Shown one piece after another: positions 1-6,761 of a stretch of 15,475 nucleotides of DNA. Where the stretch lies: positions 1-15,475 of the forward strand of contig CAVBBU010000043.1 of NCBI GenBank assembly GCA_963593765.1, in the 5' to 3' direction. How positions within the stretch are numbered: position 1 is the first letter of the stretch; each line of letters opens with the position of its first letter. The stretch comes from CAVBBU01 sp963593765. Its GTDB lineage: Bacteria; Bacillota; Clostridia; Lachnospirales; Lachnospiraceae. The notes below the pieces were generated by a model. That model did not search any database. It was not told the origin of the DNA and saw nothing but the letters and a program-made list of their open reading frames with translations. Position numbers and translations under genes: made by a program.

Positions 1-375
1 TATCTTATAAGAGGCGGAAGAGTATCTAAGGCAGCAGGAGTAGTCGCTGGTGTGCTTAAGATATGTCCTCTTATGGATGTTGATAATGAAGGAAAGCTTA
101 TAGTTAGAGATAAGATTAGAACAACAAAAAAGGTTATGCAGCAGATGCTCTCTCGTATGGAAATTTACGCAAGCGACAAAATGGCATATTCTGGCAAATG
201 CTTTATATCGCAGTCTGATTGCTATGATAAGGCAAGGCTTCAAGCAGATATGATAGAGGATAAATTTAAAAATATAGATGGCGGTGTGCAGATATTTCCA
301 ATCGGAACTACAATCGGAAGCCATACAGGTCCTGGCACCGTAGCATTATTTTTCTGGGGAGATGAAAGATTATAA
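1..375 (+). CDS. DegV family protein, 3' part (5' end outside window)
   Basis: The reading frame is open from base 1 to a TAA at 373-375, so this is the C-terminal about 124 residues of a gene that begins upstream. The first residues (YLIRGGRVSK) are the DegV-family 'YLkkGGRis' segment, followed by the typical stretch 'LKICPLMDVDNEGKL...RT' and a C-terminal GTTIGSHTGPGTVALFF, the usual 'Higpg.igi.f' ending of the family. DegV proteins bind a fatty acid; in Firmicutes some act as FakB subunits that hand exogenous fatty acids to the FakA kinase. Which ligand this one binds cannot be read from the fragment. The GTG at 52 is internal and not the start. The stop overlaps the next ATG (TAATG), so the two genes are translationally coupled. 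Confidence 0.9.
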   Translation, partial: YLIRGGRVSKAAGVVAGVLKICPLMDVDNEGKLIVRDKIRTTKKVMQQMLSRMEIYASDKMAYSGKCFISQSDCYDKARLQADMIEDKFKNIDGGVQIFPIGTTIGSHTGPGTVALFFWGDERL

Positions 376-1214
376 TGACAGATAAAAAGGTTTTAACTAT
401 GCAGGATATTTCCTGCCTTGGTCAATGCTCTTTGACCGTAGCACTTCCTATAATATCAGCATGTGGAGTAGAAACCTGCGTGCTACCGTCGGCAGTTTTA
501 TCTACACATACTGGTGGCTTTACAGGATATACCTTTAGAGATTTAACTGAGGACATACCTAAGATAATGAAGCATTGGGAAAGCGAGGGGATAAGCTTTG
601 ATGCATTTTATACAGGCTATCTAGGGAGCATACTGCAGATAGACTATGTTAAGAGCATAAAGAAAAAGCTTCTTACTCCGGATGCAAAGCTTATAGTAGA
701 TCCTGCTATGGCTGACAATGGAAAGCTATATGTCGGATTTAATATGGAATTTGTAGACAATATGCGTTCTTTGTGTGCACAGGCAGACATAGTTCTTCCT
801 AATATAACAGAGGCTGCACTTCTTACAAAAAATGAGTATAAGGACGGAAAGCATACAAGAGAATATATAGAGGGACTTCTTGATGATATGCTAAAGCTAG
901 GTGCGAAGTGCATAATCCTAAAGGGTATCGCTGATATAGATGGCAAGATAGGCGTTGCAGTAAGAATGGCAGATGGTAATACCGAATATTATTATACTGA
1001 CAAGATAGATAGAATGTCGCATGGCACAGGTGATGCATATGCTTCTGCATTTGTCGGAAGTATAATGCAGGGCAAGAGCTATATAGAGGCGGCTTCTATA
1101 GCTGCGGACTTTGTAGTTGAAAGCATAAGGGCTACGCTTGATGATCCAAAGCATACATATGGAGTTAAATTTGAAAGAGCATTGCCGCTTTTAACTGAGG
1201 CACTTAACAAATAA
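375..1214 (+). CDS. Pyridoxamine kinase (PfkB/ribokinase superfamily, PdxK/PdxY type)
   Basis: A 279-residue ATP-dependent kinase that phosphorylates the 5'-hydroxyl of vitamin B6 vitamers (pyridoxal/pyridoxamine/pyridoxine) for PLP salvage in the cytosol. Family features are visible in order: the N-terminal DISCLGQCSLT (residues 11-21), which matches the PdxK/PdxY 'DIsg.GrcSLt' start; VLSTHTGGF (41-49); VDPAMADNGKLY (108-119); LPNITEA (141-147); and the anion-hole/catalytic GTGD (217-220) with Asp220 as the expected base. Length is normal for the family. The ATG is the A of the preceding gene's TAA, so it is coupled to the degV-like gene. Nothing links it to the sugar cluster beyond proximity. 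Assignment to the B6-kinase branch rather than a sugar kinase rests on the N-terminal and VDP motifs. Confidence 0.88.
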   Translation: MTDKKVLTMQDISCLGQCSLTVALPIISACGVETCVLPSAVLSTHTGGFTGYTFRDLTEDIPKIMKHWESEGISFDAFYTGYLGSILQIDYVKSIKKKLLTPDAKLIVDPAMADNGKLYVGFNMEFVDNMRSLCAQADIVLPNITEAALLTKNEYKDGKHTREYIEGLLDDMLKLGAKCIILKGIADIDGKIGVAVRMADGNTEYYYTDKIDRMSHGTGDAYASAFVGSIMQGKSYIEAASIAADFVVESIRATLDDPKHTYGVKFERALPLLTEALNK

Positions 1215-1218
1215 GATA

Positions 1219-1254
1219 CATGCAGGAATTTAGTCACGTCTAAATGCATGCATG
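1219..1254 (+). repeat. Imperfect inverted repeat / hairpin in the 72-bp intergenic gap
   Basis: The arms are CATGCA-gga-ATTTAG (1219-1233) and CTAAAT-gca-TGCATG (1240-1254), separated by a 6-nt loop (tcacgt). That gives six pairs, a 3-by-3 interior region containing one possible G-C pair, and six more pairs. It sits five bases after the pyridoxamine kinase stop and upstream of the kinase ribosome site. Only a short, weak T run follows (atattt), so it is not a convincing intrinsic terminator. It may equally be a DNA-binding palindrome controlling the kinase-repressor pair or an mRNA stability hairpin. I see no confident promoter in this gap. Confidence 0.55.
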
Positions 1255-1286
1255 ATATTTAACAAACATGAAAGGTAGGATGATAT

Positions 1287-2228
1287 ATGGATTTTATTAC
1301 AATTGGTGAGATGGTAATTGATTTTCTTCCGGGAAGTGAAGAGGGAAGCTATATTCGTAATGCAGGCGGAGCACCGGCTAATGTTGCCATAAGTGCAGCA
1401 AGAAACGGACTTAAGGCAGGTATGTATTGCAAGGTGGGTAATGACGACTTTGGAAAATTTCTTCTTAAAACGCTTAGAGATAACCATGTAGAGCCACTAG
1501 CACCTGATATGTCAGATGAAGCTACTACAACTATGGCATTTGTATCATTAAATGAAAATAATGATAGAAGCTTTACCTTTGCTAGAAAGCCAGGAGCAGA
1601 TATGATGCTAAGTAAAGAAGAGGTTAAGGATGAGGACCTAAAGAGCTGCCGCATAGTTCAGGCTGGCTCATGCAGTCTGTCAGCTGGTTTTGCGGTAGAG
1701 GCTACAGAATATGCTATGGCTAGAGCTAAGGAGCTTGGAAAGCTAGTAAGCTTTGATATCAACTACAGAAATCTTATGTGGAAGGATGATAAGTTGGCAT
1801 GCACAAAGAAGGTATTATCTATATTAAAGTACGTTGACTTTTTAAAGCTTTCTGATGAAGAGATAGATATGGTAGGTGGTCGTGATAACCTTGCAAATGT
1901 TATGAAGGAGTACAACATAGCAGTAGCAGTGCTGACACTTGGCGGAGACGGAGCAGAGGTTTTCTTTGATGGTAAGTCTTATGTGGTAGCTGGCTTTAAG
2001 GCAGCACATGTAGCAGATACTACAGGAGCAGGCGATGCATTCTGGGGAGGCTTTTTATCTTATATTCTAAATCAAAATGTATCATCTACAGAGCAGCTTA
2101 ATTCTCAGCTGCTTTGTGATGCCGCAAAATATGGCAATGTAAGCGGCTGCCTAGCAGTACAGGAAAAGGGAGCTATCTCATCACTACCTACTAGACAGCA
2201 GGTAGAGGAGTTTCTTTCAAAAAACTAG
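1287..2228 (+). CDS. PfkB-family carbohydrate kinase, fructokinase-like
   Basis: A 313-residue cytosolic sugar kinase, of normal length for bacterial fructokinases of the ribokinase fold, which transfer the ATP gamma-phosphate to a hexose. Visible motifs: the start MDFITIGEMVIDF; the substrate-side GGAPANVA (27-34); FARKPGADMML (98-108), typical of ScrK-like fructokinases; FDINYRNLMW (156-165); and DTTGAGDAFWGGF (244-256), in which GAGD (247-250) holds the catalytic Asp250. A ribosome site (aaaggtagga) precedes the ATG. The gene is followed 11 bp later by the ROK repressor, so the two are probably co-transcribed. Fructose is the best guess from family resemblance; another ketose or hexose acceptor is possible. 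It lies outside the 13-gene operon but is tied to it through the shared regulator. Confidence 0.85.
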   Translation: MDFITIGEMVIDFLPGSEEGSYIRNAGGAPANVAISAARNGLKAGMYCKVGNDDFGKFLLKTLRDNHVEPLAPDMSDEATTTMAFVSLNENNDRSFTFARKPGADMMLSKEEVKDEDLKSCRIVQAGSCSLSAGFAVEATEYAMARAKELGKLVSFDINYRNLMWKDDKLACTKKVLSILKYVDFLKLSDEEIDMVGGRDNLANVMKEYNIAVAVLTLGGDGAEVFFDGKSYVVAGFKAAHVADTTGAGDAFWGGFLSYILNQNVSSTEQLNSQLLCDAAKYGNVSGCLAVQEKGAISSLPTRQQVEEFLSKN

Positions 2229-2239
2229 AGGCATAATAT

Positions 2240-3388
2240 ATGGCTAGACTTGGTGTAAATAAGGACTATCTAAAAAAAAGAAATAGAGGCTTGGTGCTTC
2301 AGCTTATTGCTACCGGAAAATGCACATCTAGAATAGAGCTTGCTAAGGAGCTTCATCTTACAAAGGCAGCGATTTCTACTATAGTAAATGAGCTGCTAGA
2401 ACAAAAATGCCTGCAGGAGACAAAGCTAACTAAAAAGCCAAAGCTTGGAAGAACACCTATAAAGCTTGAGATCGGAGCTGATGCTCCAAAGTATATGGGG
2501 ATTCGATTTGGAAGAGGACGCTTAGACGTAGCTATATGCAGCATGGATCTAAAGGTGATAGCTCTTGAGCAGATAAAGAGGGATTGGAAAAACGGTGCCG
2601 AGCTTATGGAGGTAACCTTCCAGCTTATAGAGCATATGCTTAAGCTTGATAAAAATATAATAGCTATAGGCGTTGCAGTACCAGGACCGGTTGACACAAA
2701 GAAAGGCAGGATTATAAATCCGGGCTATTTCCACGGAATACATGACCTAGATGTAAAGGCTCCTATAGAAAAAAGATTTGGCTTGCCTGTATTTTTAGAG
2801 CATGACATGCAAAGTGCTGTACTTGAAGAATCACTCTTTGGCAATGGTCGTGGCTATCAGGATATGCTTCTAATTGGAATCGACGAGGGCGTAGGAAGCG
2901 GAATTATGATTGGCGGTCGCAGATATCAAAGCAATTCCGGATATCCGCCGGAAATAGGACATTTTTCTATAGACCATCACGGAGAAAAATGTATATGCGG
3001 AAACACAGGCTGCCTAGAGACATATGTAGGAGAGCTTGCGGTTGAGAAAAAGGCTGAGAAGGCATTTGGAAGACATATTGAATATCAGGATTTTTGCCAA
3101 ATGGAGGATGCTAAGGCAGATAAGATTATGAGAGAGGTTATATCTGACCTTGCATGTGCGATTACAAGCCTGCAAAATATCATGAACTTTGATATTATTT
3201 TGCTTGGTATGAGCTGCATTTACTGGCAGAACAAGTATGTATGGCAGCTTGAGGATATGATAAATGATGGAAAGTTTGAAAACAAAAAGGTGAGAACCAT
3301 TGTAAAAAAGGTCAAATATATGGATAAAATGATGGTTCTTGGGGCAGTATGTAATGCAATGAGCAGAACCTTTGAGGGCGAGCTATAA
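2240..3388 (+). CDS. ROK-family transcriptional repressor (NagC/XylR type)
   Basis: A 382-residue DNA-binding ROK protein, expected to repress a sugar operon until a sugar ligand binds. The N-terminus carries a winged HTH (about residues 16-58; helices around SRIELAKELHLTKAAISTIV) and a wing-like GRTPIKLEI (70-78). The ROK domain follows, with the zinc motif H241...C251-x-C253...C258 (GHFSIDHHGEK-CICG-NTGCLE). The ATP-binding DxGGT loop of ROK kinases is replaced by GIRFGRGRLDV (87-97), which supports a regulator without kinase activity, although the EHD of the sugar pocket (187-189) is kept. AGAGG lies just upstream of the ATG. It is transcribed with the upstream kinase and ends at a strong terminator. 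A palindrome immediately downstream of the next operon's promoter is a plausible target (inference). Confidence 0.9.
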   Translation: MARLGVNKDYLKKRNRGLVLQLIATGKCTSRIELAKELHLTKAAISTIVNELLEQKCLQETKLTKKPKLGRTPIKLEIGADAPKYMGIRFGRGRLDVAICSMDLKVIALEQIKRDWKNGAELMEVTFQLIEHMLKLDKNIIAIGVAVPGPVDTKKGRIINPGYFHGIHDLDVKAPIEKRFGLPVFLEHDMQSAVLEESLFGNGRGYQDMLLIGIDEGVGSGIMIGGRRYQSNSGYPPEIGHFSIDHHGEKCICGNTGCLETYVGELAVEKKAEKAFGRHIEYQDFCQMEDAKADKIMREVISDLACAITSLQNIMNFDIILLGMSCIYWQNKYVWQLEDMINDGKFENKKVRTIVKKVKYMDKMMVLGAVCNAMSRTFEGEL

Positions 3389-3408
3389 AGTAAGCGTAGC
3401 TAACTAAT

Positions 3409-3449
3409 AAAGAAAGAGACTATATGTGGAAAATAGCCTCTTTCTTTTT
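3409..3449 (+). terminator. Rho-independent terminator after the ROK repressor gene
   Basis: The left arm AAAGAAAGAG (3409-3418) pairs with CTCTTTCTTT (3438-3447). After a single mismatch the stem resumes with CTAT (3420-3423) pairing ATAG (3433-3436), leaving a 9-nt loop. The right arm runs into a T tract (3445-3449). It separates the kinase/repressor transcript from the promoter of the following operon. Confidence 0.9.
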
Positions 3450-3516
3450 GCTTTATGCAACTTGCACAAAAAACCGACCTGCTTTTTGTATGAAATATAA
3501 AAATTGCATTATTAGA

Positions 3517-3545
3517 TTGATATAAATATATCTATGCACTATAAT
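3517..3545 (+). promoter_or_regulatory. Sigma-A-type promoter of the sugar operon
   Basis: The -35 TTGATA is at 3517-3522 and a perfect -10 TATAAT at 3540-3545, with a 17-bp spacer. This is near consensus and lies in an AT-rich gap between the upstream terminator and the first operon gene. The predicted transcript start is around 3551-3553, giving a leader of roughly 55 nt. No other gap in the window shows a comparable promoter, so it probably drives the whole downstream gene set. Confidence 0.85.
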
Positions 3546-3556
3546 GAGTACAAGGA

Positions 3557-3579
3557 ATTAGTAAACTCAATGAACTAAT
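3557..3579. promoter_or_regulatory. Candidate repressor operator (palindrome at the start of the transcript)
   Basis: Perfect 6-bp half sites ATTAGT (3557-3562) and ACTAAT (3574-3579) are separated by 11 bp. The site begins 11 bp after the -10 box, where a bound repressor would block initiation or clearance. The outer half sites resemble those of Bacillus XylR operators (TTAGT...ACTAA), and XylR is a ROK repressor like the gene just upstream. The match to that operator is at the ends only, and the spacing is shorter. That this ROK protein binds here is inference. Confidence 0.55.
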
Positions 3580-3607
3580 ATACAATATATGCAGGAGAGC
3601 ATTAAAA

Positions 3608-4318
3608 ATGAACGAGAAAATATGGGAAAAATCCTGTCATATCTCTCCATCGCTTATCACTCTTGATATGTGCAACCTAGAGTCACAGTGCCATATGATA
3701 GAGGAAGCCGGGCTGGAGATGATTCATGTAGACATCCTAGACGGACACTTTAGTCCGAGCATGCCGCTTGGCCTTGATACAGTAAAGCAGCTTAGACAAA
3801 AAACAAAGCTGGAGTTTGAGGCACATGTGATGGTTACCAAGCCGCAGTTCTTTATAGATGAGCTTATAGAGGCTGGTGCATCACAGATAGTATTTCATAT
3901 AGAAACCTGTGACCATGTAGACGGTATGCTTAATTATATCCATAGCAAGGGTATTCGAGCAGGAGTTGCATTAAAGCCAGCTACTGTGCTTCATGAGCTA
4001 GAGTATATTCTTGATAAATGTGATGCGGTGCTGCTAATGCTTATCAACCCAGGTTTTGCACAGATGAAGGGCGAGGCACAAACGCAGTATTCGGCTAGAA
4101 AGATCCACGACCTGCATGAGATGATAAAGGCTAGGAATTTAGATACAAAGGTAATTCTCGATGGAAGAATCTCACCAGAGAATATAACTACCTACGGTGA
4201 ATCCGGAGAGGCAGATATCTTTGTAGCAGGAAGCACATGCATTAAAAAGGACGACCAGGTAGGCAGTCTAAAAAAGCTTAAGAGCATGGAAGATGAAATC
4301 AATGCTAAGAGAGCATAA
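3608..4318 (+). CDS. Ribulose-phosphate 3-epimerase family protein (AlsE/Rpe-like)
   Basis: A 236-residue (beta/alpha)8 barrel of the Rpe family, which inverts C3 of ketose phosphates (ribulose-5-P/xylulose-5-P, or allulose-6-P/fructose-6-P for AlsE). Seen directly: SPSL (13-16); IHVDILDGHFSPS (39-51) with metal ligands His40 and Asp42; EAHVMV (71-76) with His73; INPGF (146-150) with the downstream Gly-Gln lost; and ILDGRIS (183-189) with Asp185 in place of the usual VDGGI; then VAGST (206-210) for phosphate binding. The metal and acid/base residues are therefore kept while the surrounding loops diverge. It is the first gene of the operon, with AGGAGAG (3593-3599) before the ATG. Because it sits with a sugar importer and ROK kinase, a hexulose-6-phosphate 3-epimerase role is more likely than the housekeeping pentose role (inference). 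Confidence 0.85.
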   Translation: MNEKIWEKSCHISPSLITLDMCNLESQCHMIEEAGLEMIHVDILDGHFSPSMPLGLDTVKQLRQKTKLEFEAHVMVTKPQFFIDELIEAGASQIVFHIETCDHVDGMLNYIHSKGIRAGVALKPATVLHELEYILDKCDAVLLMLINPGFAQMKGEAQTQYSARKIHDLHEMIKARNLDTKVILDGRISPENITTYGESGEADIFVAGSTCIKKDDQVGSLKKLKSMEDEINAKRA

Positions 4319-4334
4319 AACTAAGAGGTAGAAG

Positions 4335-4907
4335 ATGAGTTACTATAGTGAGAATTATAATCAGACAGTAAAGGATGTTTTGGCAGAGCTAGATAAGGCA
4401 CTGCTTGCAGTAGATAAGGAAAGCGTTGAGAAGTTTGTAGAGGCAGTTCTTAATGCAGACCAGGTTTATTTCGTAGGAGTTGGAAGAGTTCTTCTTTCAC
4501 TTCAGGCTATATGCAAGAGGCTAGCACACCTTGGAATTAAGACGCATTATGTAGGCGAGATTACAGAGCCTGCAATTACAGATAAGGATCTTTTGATAGT
4601 TGGATCTGGAAGTGGTGGTTCTCTTTTTCCGCTAGGCATTGCTAAGAAGGCACATACTATAGGAGCAAAGATAGTTCATATCGGTTCTAATCCAAACAGC
4701 CAGATGAAGGAGCTTTGCGAATTCATGGTTAGGATTCCGGTAAGAACTAAGAATTATCTTGATGATGAGATAGATTCAGTTCAGCCTATGACATCTCTTT
4801 TCGAGCAAAGTCTCTTACTCTTTGGAGATATAGTTGCGAAGATGATTATCGACGAGCGTAAGATAGATATGAAGAGCCTTTGGAGATATCATGCAAACCT
4901 TGAATAA
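4335..4907 (+). CDS. SIS-domain sugar isomerase, 6-phospho-3-hexuloisomerase (PHI/HxlB) type
   Basis: A 190-residue single-SIS-domain protein, the normal length for PHI. PHI interconverts arabino-3-hexulose-6-phosphate and fructose-6-phosphate. Visible features: the phosphate loop region VGVGRVLLS (47-55), where PHI proteins usually read GaGRS; GSGSGGS (90-96), corresponding to the SGSGeT loop; SLFEQSLLLFGD (154-165) with the expected catalytic Glu157; and a C-terminal YHANLE (185-190), close to the RHANLE ending seen in PHI enzymes, with His186. The loop changes (Val/Gly in place of Ser and Glu/Thr) suggest a different sugar phosphate. No 3-hexulose-6-phosphate synthase accompanies it, so formaldehyde fixation is unlikely. 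A weak AGAGGTAGAAG site precedes the ATG 16 bp after the epimerase gene. Confidence 0.85.
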   Translation: MSYYSENYNQTVKDVLAELDKALLAVDKESVEKFVEAVLNADQVYFVGVGRVLLSLQAICKRLAHLGIKTHYVGEITEPAITDKDLLIVGSGSGGSLFPLGIAKKAHTIGAKIVHIGSNPNSQMKELCEFMVRIPVRTKNYLDDEIDSVQPMTSLFEQSLLLFGDIVAKMIIDERKIDMKSLWRYHANLE

Positions 4908-4926
4908 GAATTAAAAGGGGCAGGAG

Positions 4927-5973
4927 ATGGACAAGAATTTGATGAAATACTGCGGAAGCCTTCAGCAGCTGATATATGTTAGACCTATTAGCTATAAGGA
5001 AGGAAGAGCACAGCAGCTTAATTCTATAGAAGCAAAATGTGGAGATATCTTTTTCCACTCGGCAGCAGATAAGGCACTTGATATTACAGATTTTTCATAC
5101 AAGGGCATGAACATGACCTTTCTTGCTAAGCCGGGACTAGAGGGAAGAAACCAGTACGACACTAATGGTGAGGAAGCCTTAAGAAGTATTATGGGCGGAT
5201 TATTCTTCACATGCGGACTTGAAAATATATGTGCACCATGCACCATAGACGGCAAGGATTATCCTATGCATGGACGTATGCGAACTACTCCGGCGGAGCA
5301 TGTATGTACTGATGTAATCACAGAGGGCGATGTAAGCAGGCTTGTTATATCCGGAGAGATGCGAGAGGCAGAGCTATTTGGAGAGAATATGGTTCTTCGC
5401 AGAAGAATAGAAAGCGTGCTTGGTGAAAACAGCATTACAGTTACAGACGAGATAGAAAATCAAGCATTTAGAGATGAACCGCTTATGCTACTCTATCATT
5501 GCAATATGGGTTATCCATTTTTAAATGAAAGCTGCAGGCTGTATGTTCCGACAAAAAAGGTAACAGGCAGAGAAGAGTTTTCAAAAAAGCATGAGGATCG
5601 CTGGGATAAGATAGAAGCACCTATAGATAATGAAGGTGAATATGTATTCATACACGACATACAATCAGACAAGAATCTAGATACTATGGTGCTAGTTGCA
5701 AATCACGAATTAAATATAGGCCTTGCGATAGAATTTAATAGAAAGAATCTTCCGTACTTTATGGAATGGAAGTCTATGGCATCTGGCGATTATGTACTAG
5801 GACTTGAGCCATCAAATTCTAGTGTATATGGAAAGCCTTACCATGTTGAGAACAATTTAGTACATTATCTTAAGCCATTTGAAAAGGAAATAAATGTACT
5901 TAAGTTTACTGTTATAGATGGAAAAGATAAGCTTGATAAAGCTATCAATAAAATCAATCTTATAAAAGGGTAA
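4927..5973 (+). CDS. DUF4432 family aldose 1-epimerase-like protein
   Basis: A 348-residue protein with the character of DUF4432, a galactose-mutarotase-fold family. Supporting segments are DITDFSYKGMNMTFLAKPG (52-70), a 'GGLFFTCGLENICAP' stretch, 'YPMHGRMRTTPAEHV' with a conserved His, and 'LLYHCNMGYPFLNE', the region that carries the second active-site His in mutarotase-like proteins. The C-terminal portion has 'EWKSMASGDYVLGLEPSN', whose Glu may be the base. The expected activity is anomer interconversion of a free or phosphorylated sugar, but DUF4432 members are largely uncharacterised and an isomerase role is possible. The ribosome site GGGGCAGGAG lies directly before the ATG. It is flanked at short distance by the SIS isomerase gene (19 bp) and the lyxose-isomerase-like gene (11 bp). 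Cytosolic; no signal peptide. Confidence 0.8.
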   Translation: MDKNLMKYCGSLQQLIYVRPISYKEGRAQQLNSIEAKCGDIFFHSAADKALDITDFSYKGMNMTFLAKPGLEGRNQYDTNGEEALRSIMGGLFFTCGLENICAPCTIDGKDYPMHGRMRTTPAEHVCTDVITEGDVSRLVISGEMREAELFGENMVLRRRIESVLGENSITVTDEIENQAFRDEPLMLLYHCNMGYPFLNESCRLYVPTKKVTGREEFSKKHEDRWDKIEAPIDNEGEYVFIHDIQSDKNLDTMVLVANHELNIGLAIEFNRKNLPYFMEWKSMASGDYVLGLEPSNSSVYGKPYHVENNLVHYLKPFEKEINVLKFTVIDGKDKLDKAINKINLIKG

Positions 5974-5984
5974 AGGAGAATATT

Positions 5985-6665
5985 ATGAAAAGATCAGAAA
6001 TCAATGCAGTAATTAAAAAGTTTGAAGCCCTGCTAGATAAGTACAAGTTTGCACTTCCACCTTATCTTAGCTTTACTCCAGAGGAGTGGGCAACTAAGGG
6101 ACATGAGTATGATGAAATCCGTGACAATGCACTCGGATGGGATGTAACAGACTATGGCGAGGGACACTTCGATACACTAGGACTTGCACTTATCACTATA
6201 CGTAATGGTAATGTACATAATCCAAAGTATAAGAAGCCTTATGCAGAGAAGATTATGATGTGCGATTCAGGTCAGGTATCTCCTATGCATTTCCATTGGA
6301 ATAAGATGGAGGATATTATAAACCGTGGTGGTAATGACATTATATTTACATTCTATAATGCAGATCCAGAAACAGGAGAGTATCTCGATACAGATGTTTT
6401 AATCTGTCAGGATGGAAGACAGTATACTATGCCGGCAGGAAGTAAGGTAACACTTCACCCAGGCGAGAGTATGACGCTTTATCCTTATCTATATCACGAG
6501 TTCATTATCCCAGAGGGTGGCCCTTCACTTATAGGTGAGGTTTCTATGACAAATGATGACAATACAGACAACCGCTTCAAGAATCCGCTTGGAAGATATC
6601 CAACTATAGAAGAGGACGAAGCACCATACAGACTACTCTGCACAGAGTATCCGCCAGCAAAGTAA
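5985..6665 (+). CDS. D-lyxose isomerase family protein (cupin fold)
   Basis: A 226-residue protein of the bacterial D-lyxose ketol-isomerase family (DUF1498 type), metal-dependent cupins that interconvert D-lyxose and D-xylulose and often D-mannose and D-fructose. The cupin metal site is visible as MHFHWNKMED (101-110), giving His102, His104 and Glu109, followed by the distal His171 in LYPYLYHEF. Other family landmarks are CDSGQVSP (93-100), LHPGESMTLYP (157-167) and EVSMTNDDNTDNRF (185-198). Length is normal and the ATG is preceded by AAAGGAG. It probably acts on the imported, unphosphorylated aldose to make the ketose that the operon's kinases use. Its real substrate in this operon may differ from lyxose. 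Confidence 0.87.
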   Translation: MKRSEINAVIKKFEALLDKYKFALPPYLSFTPEEWATKGHEYDEIRDNALGWDVTDYGEGHFDTLGLALITIRNGNVHNPKYKKPYAEKIMMCDSGQVSPMHFHWNKMEDIINRGGNDIIFTFYNADPETGEYLDTDVLICQDGRQYTMPAGSKVTLHPGESMTLYPYLYHEFIIPEGGPSLIGEVSMTNDDNTDNRFKNPLGRYPTIEEDEAPYRLLCTEYPPAK

Positions 6666-6703
6666 ATTATAAGCGACAAATTTATAAGCCGGCAAACTAA
6701 GAA

Positions 6704-6736
6704 GTGTATGCTTTCAAAAGAAAGCTTTATATACAC
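6704..6736 (+). repeat. Hairpin upstream of the binding-protein gene
   Basis: GTGTATGCTTTC (6704-6715) faces GAAAGC (6720-6725) and ATACAC (6731-6736). The inner six pairs close an AAAA tetraloop and the outer six pairs form after a 5-nt 3' bulge (tttat). It lies 12 bp ahead of the strong ribosome site AGGAGG (6749-6754) of the binding-protein gene. There is no continuous T tract, so a stabilising or processing hairpin for the abundant lipoprotein mRNA is more likely than a terminator (inference). Confidence 0.6.
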
Positions 6737-6761
6737 AAAATAAAATTTAGGAGGAAGTAAT

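Noticed and set aside
3467..3488. CAAAAA...TTTTTG inverted repeat between terminator and promoter
   Set aside because: Only A-T-rich 6-bp arms with a 10-nt loop; likely chance in AT-rich DNA and weaker than the terminator at 3409-3449.
3546..3607. Possible riboswitch in the operon leader
   Set aside because: The predicted leader is only about 55 nt and contains just the palindrome and ribosome site, too short for a known sugar-sensing riboswitch.
3608..4907. Ribulose-monophosphate formaldehyde-fixation pair (synthase + PHI)
   Set aside because: The barrel protein has the Rpe H-x-D, H and D metal ligands and HVDILDGHF motif rather than synthase motifs, so the pair does not look like HxlA/HxlB.
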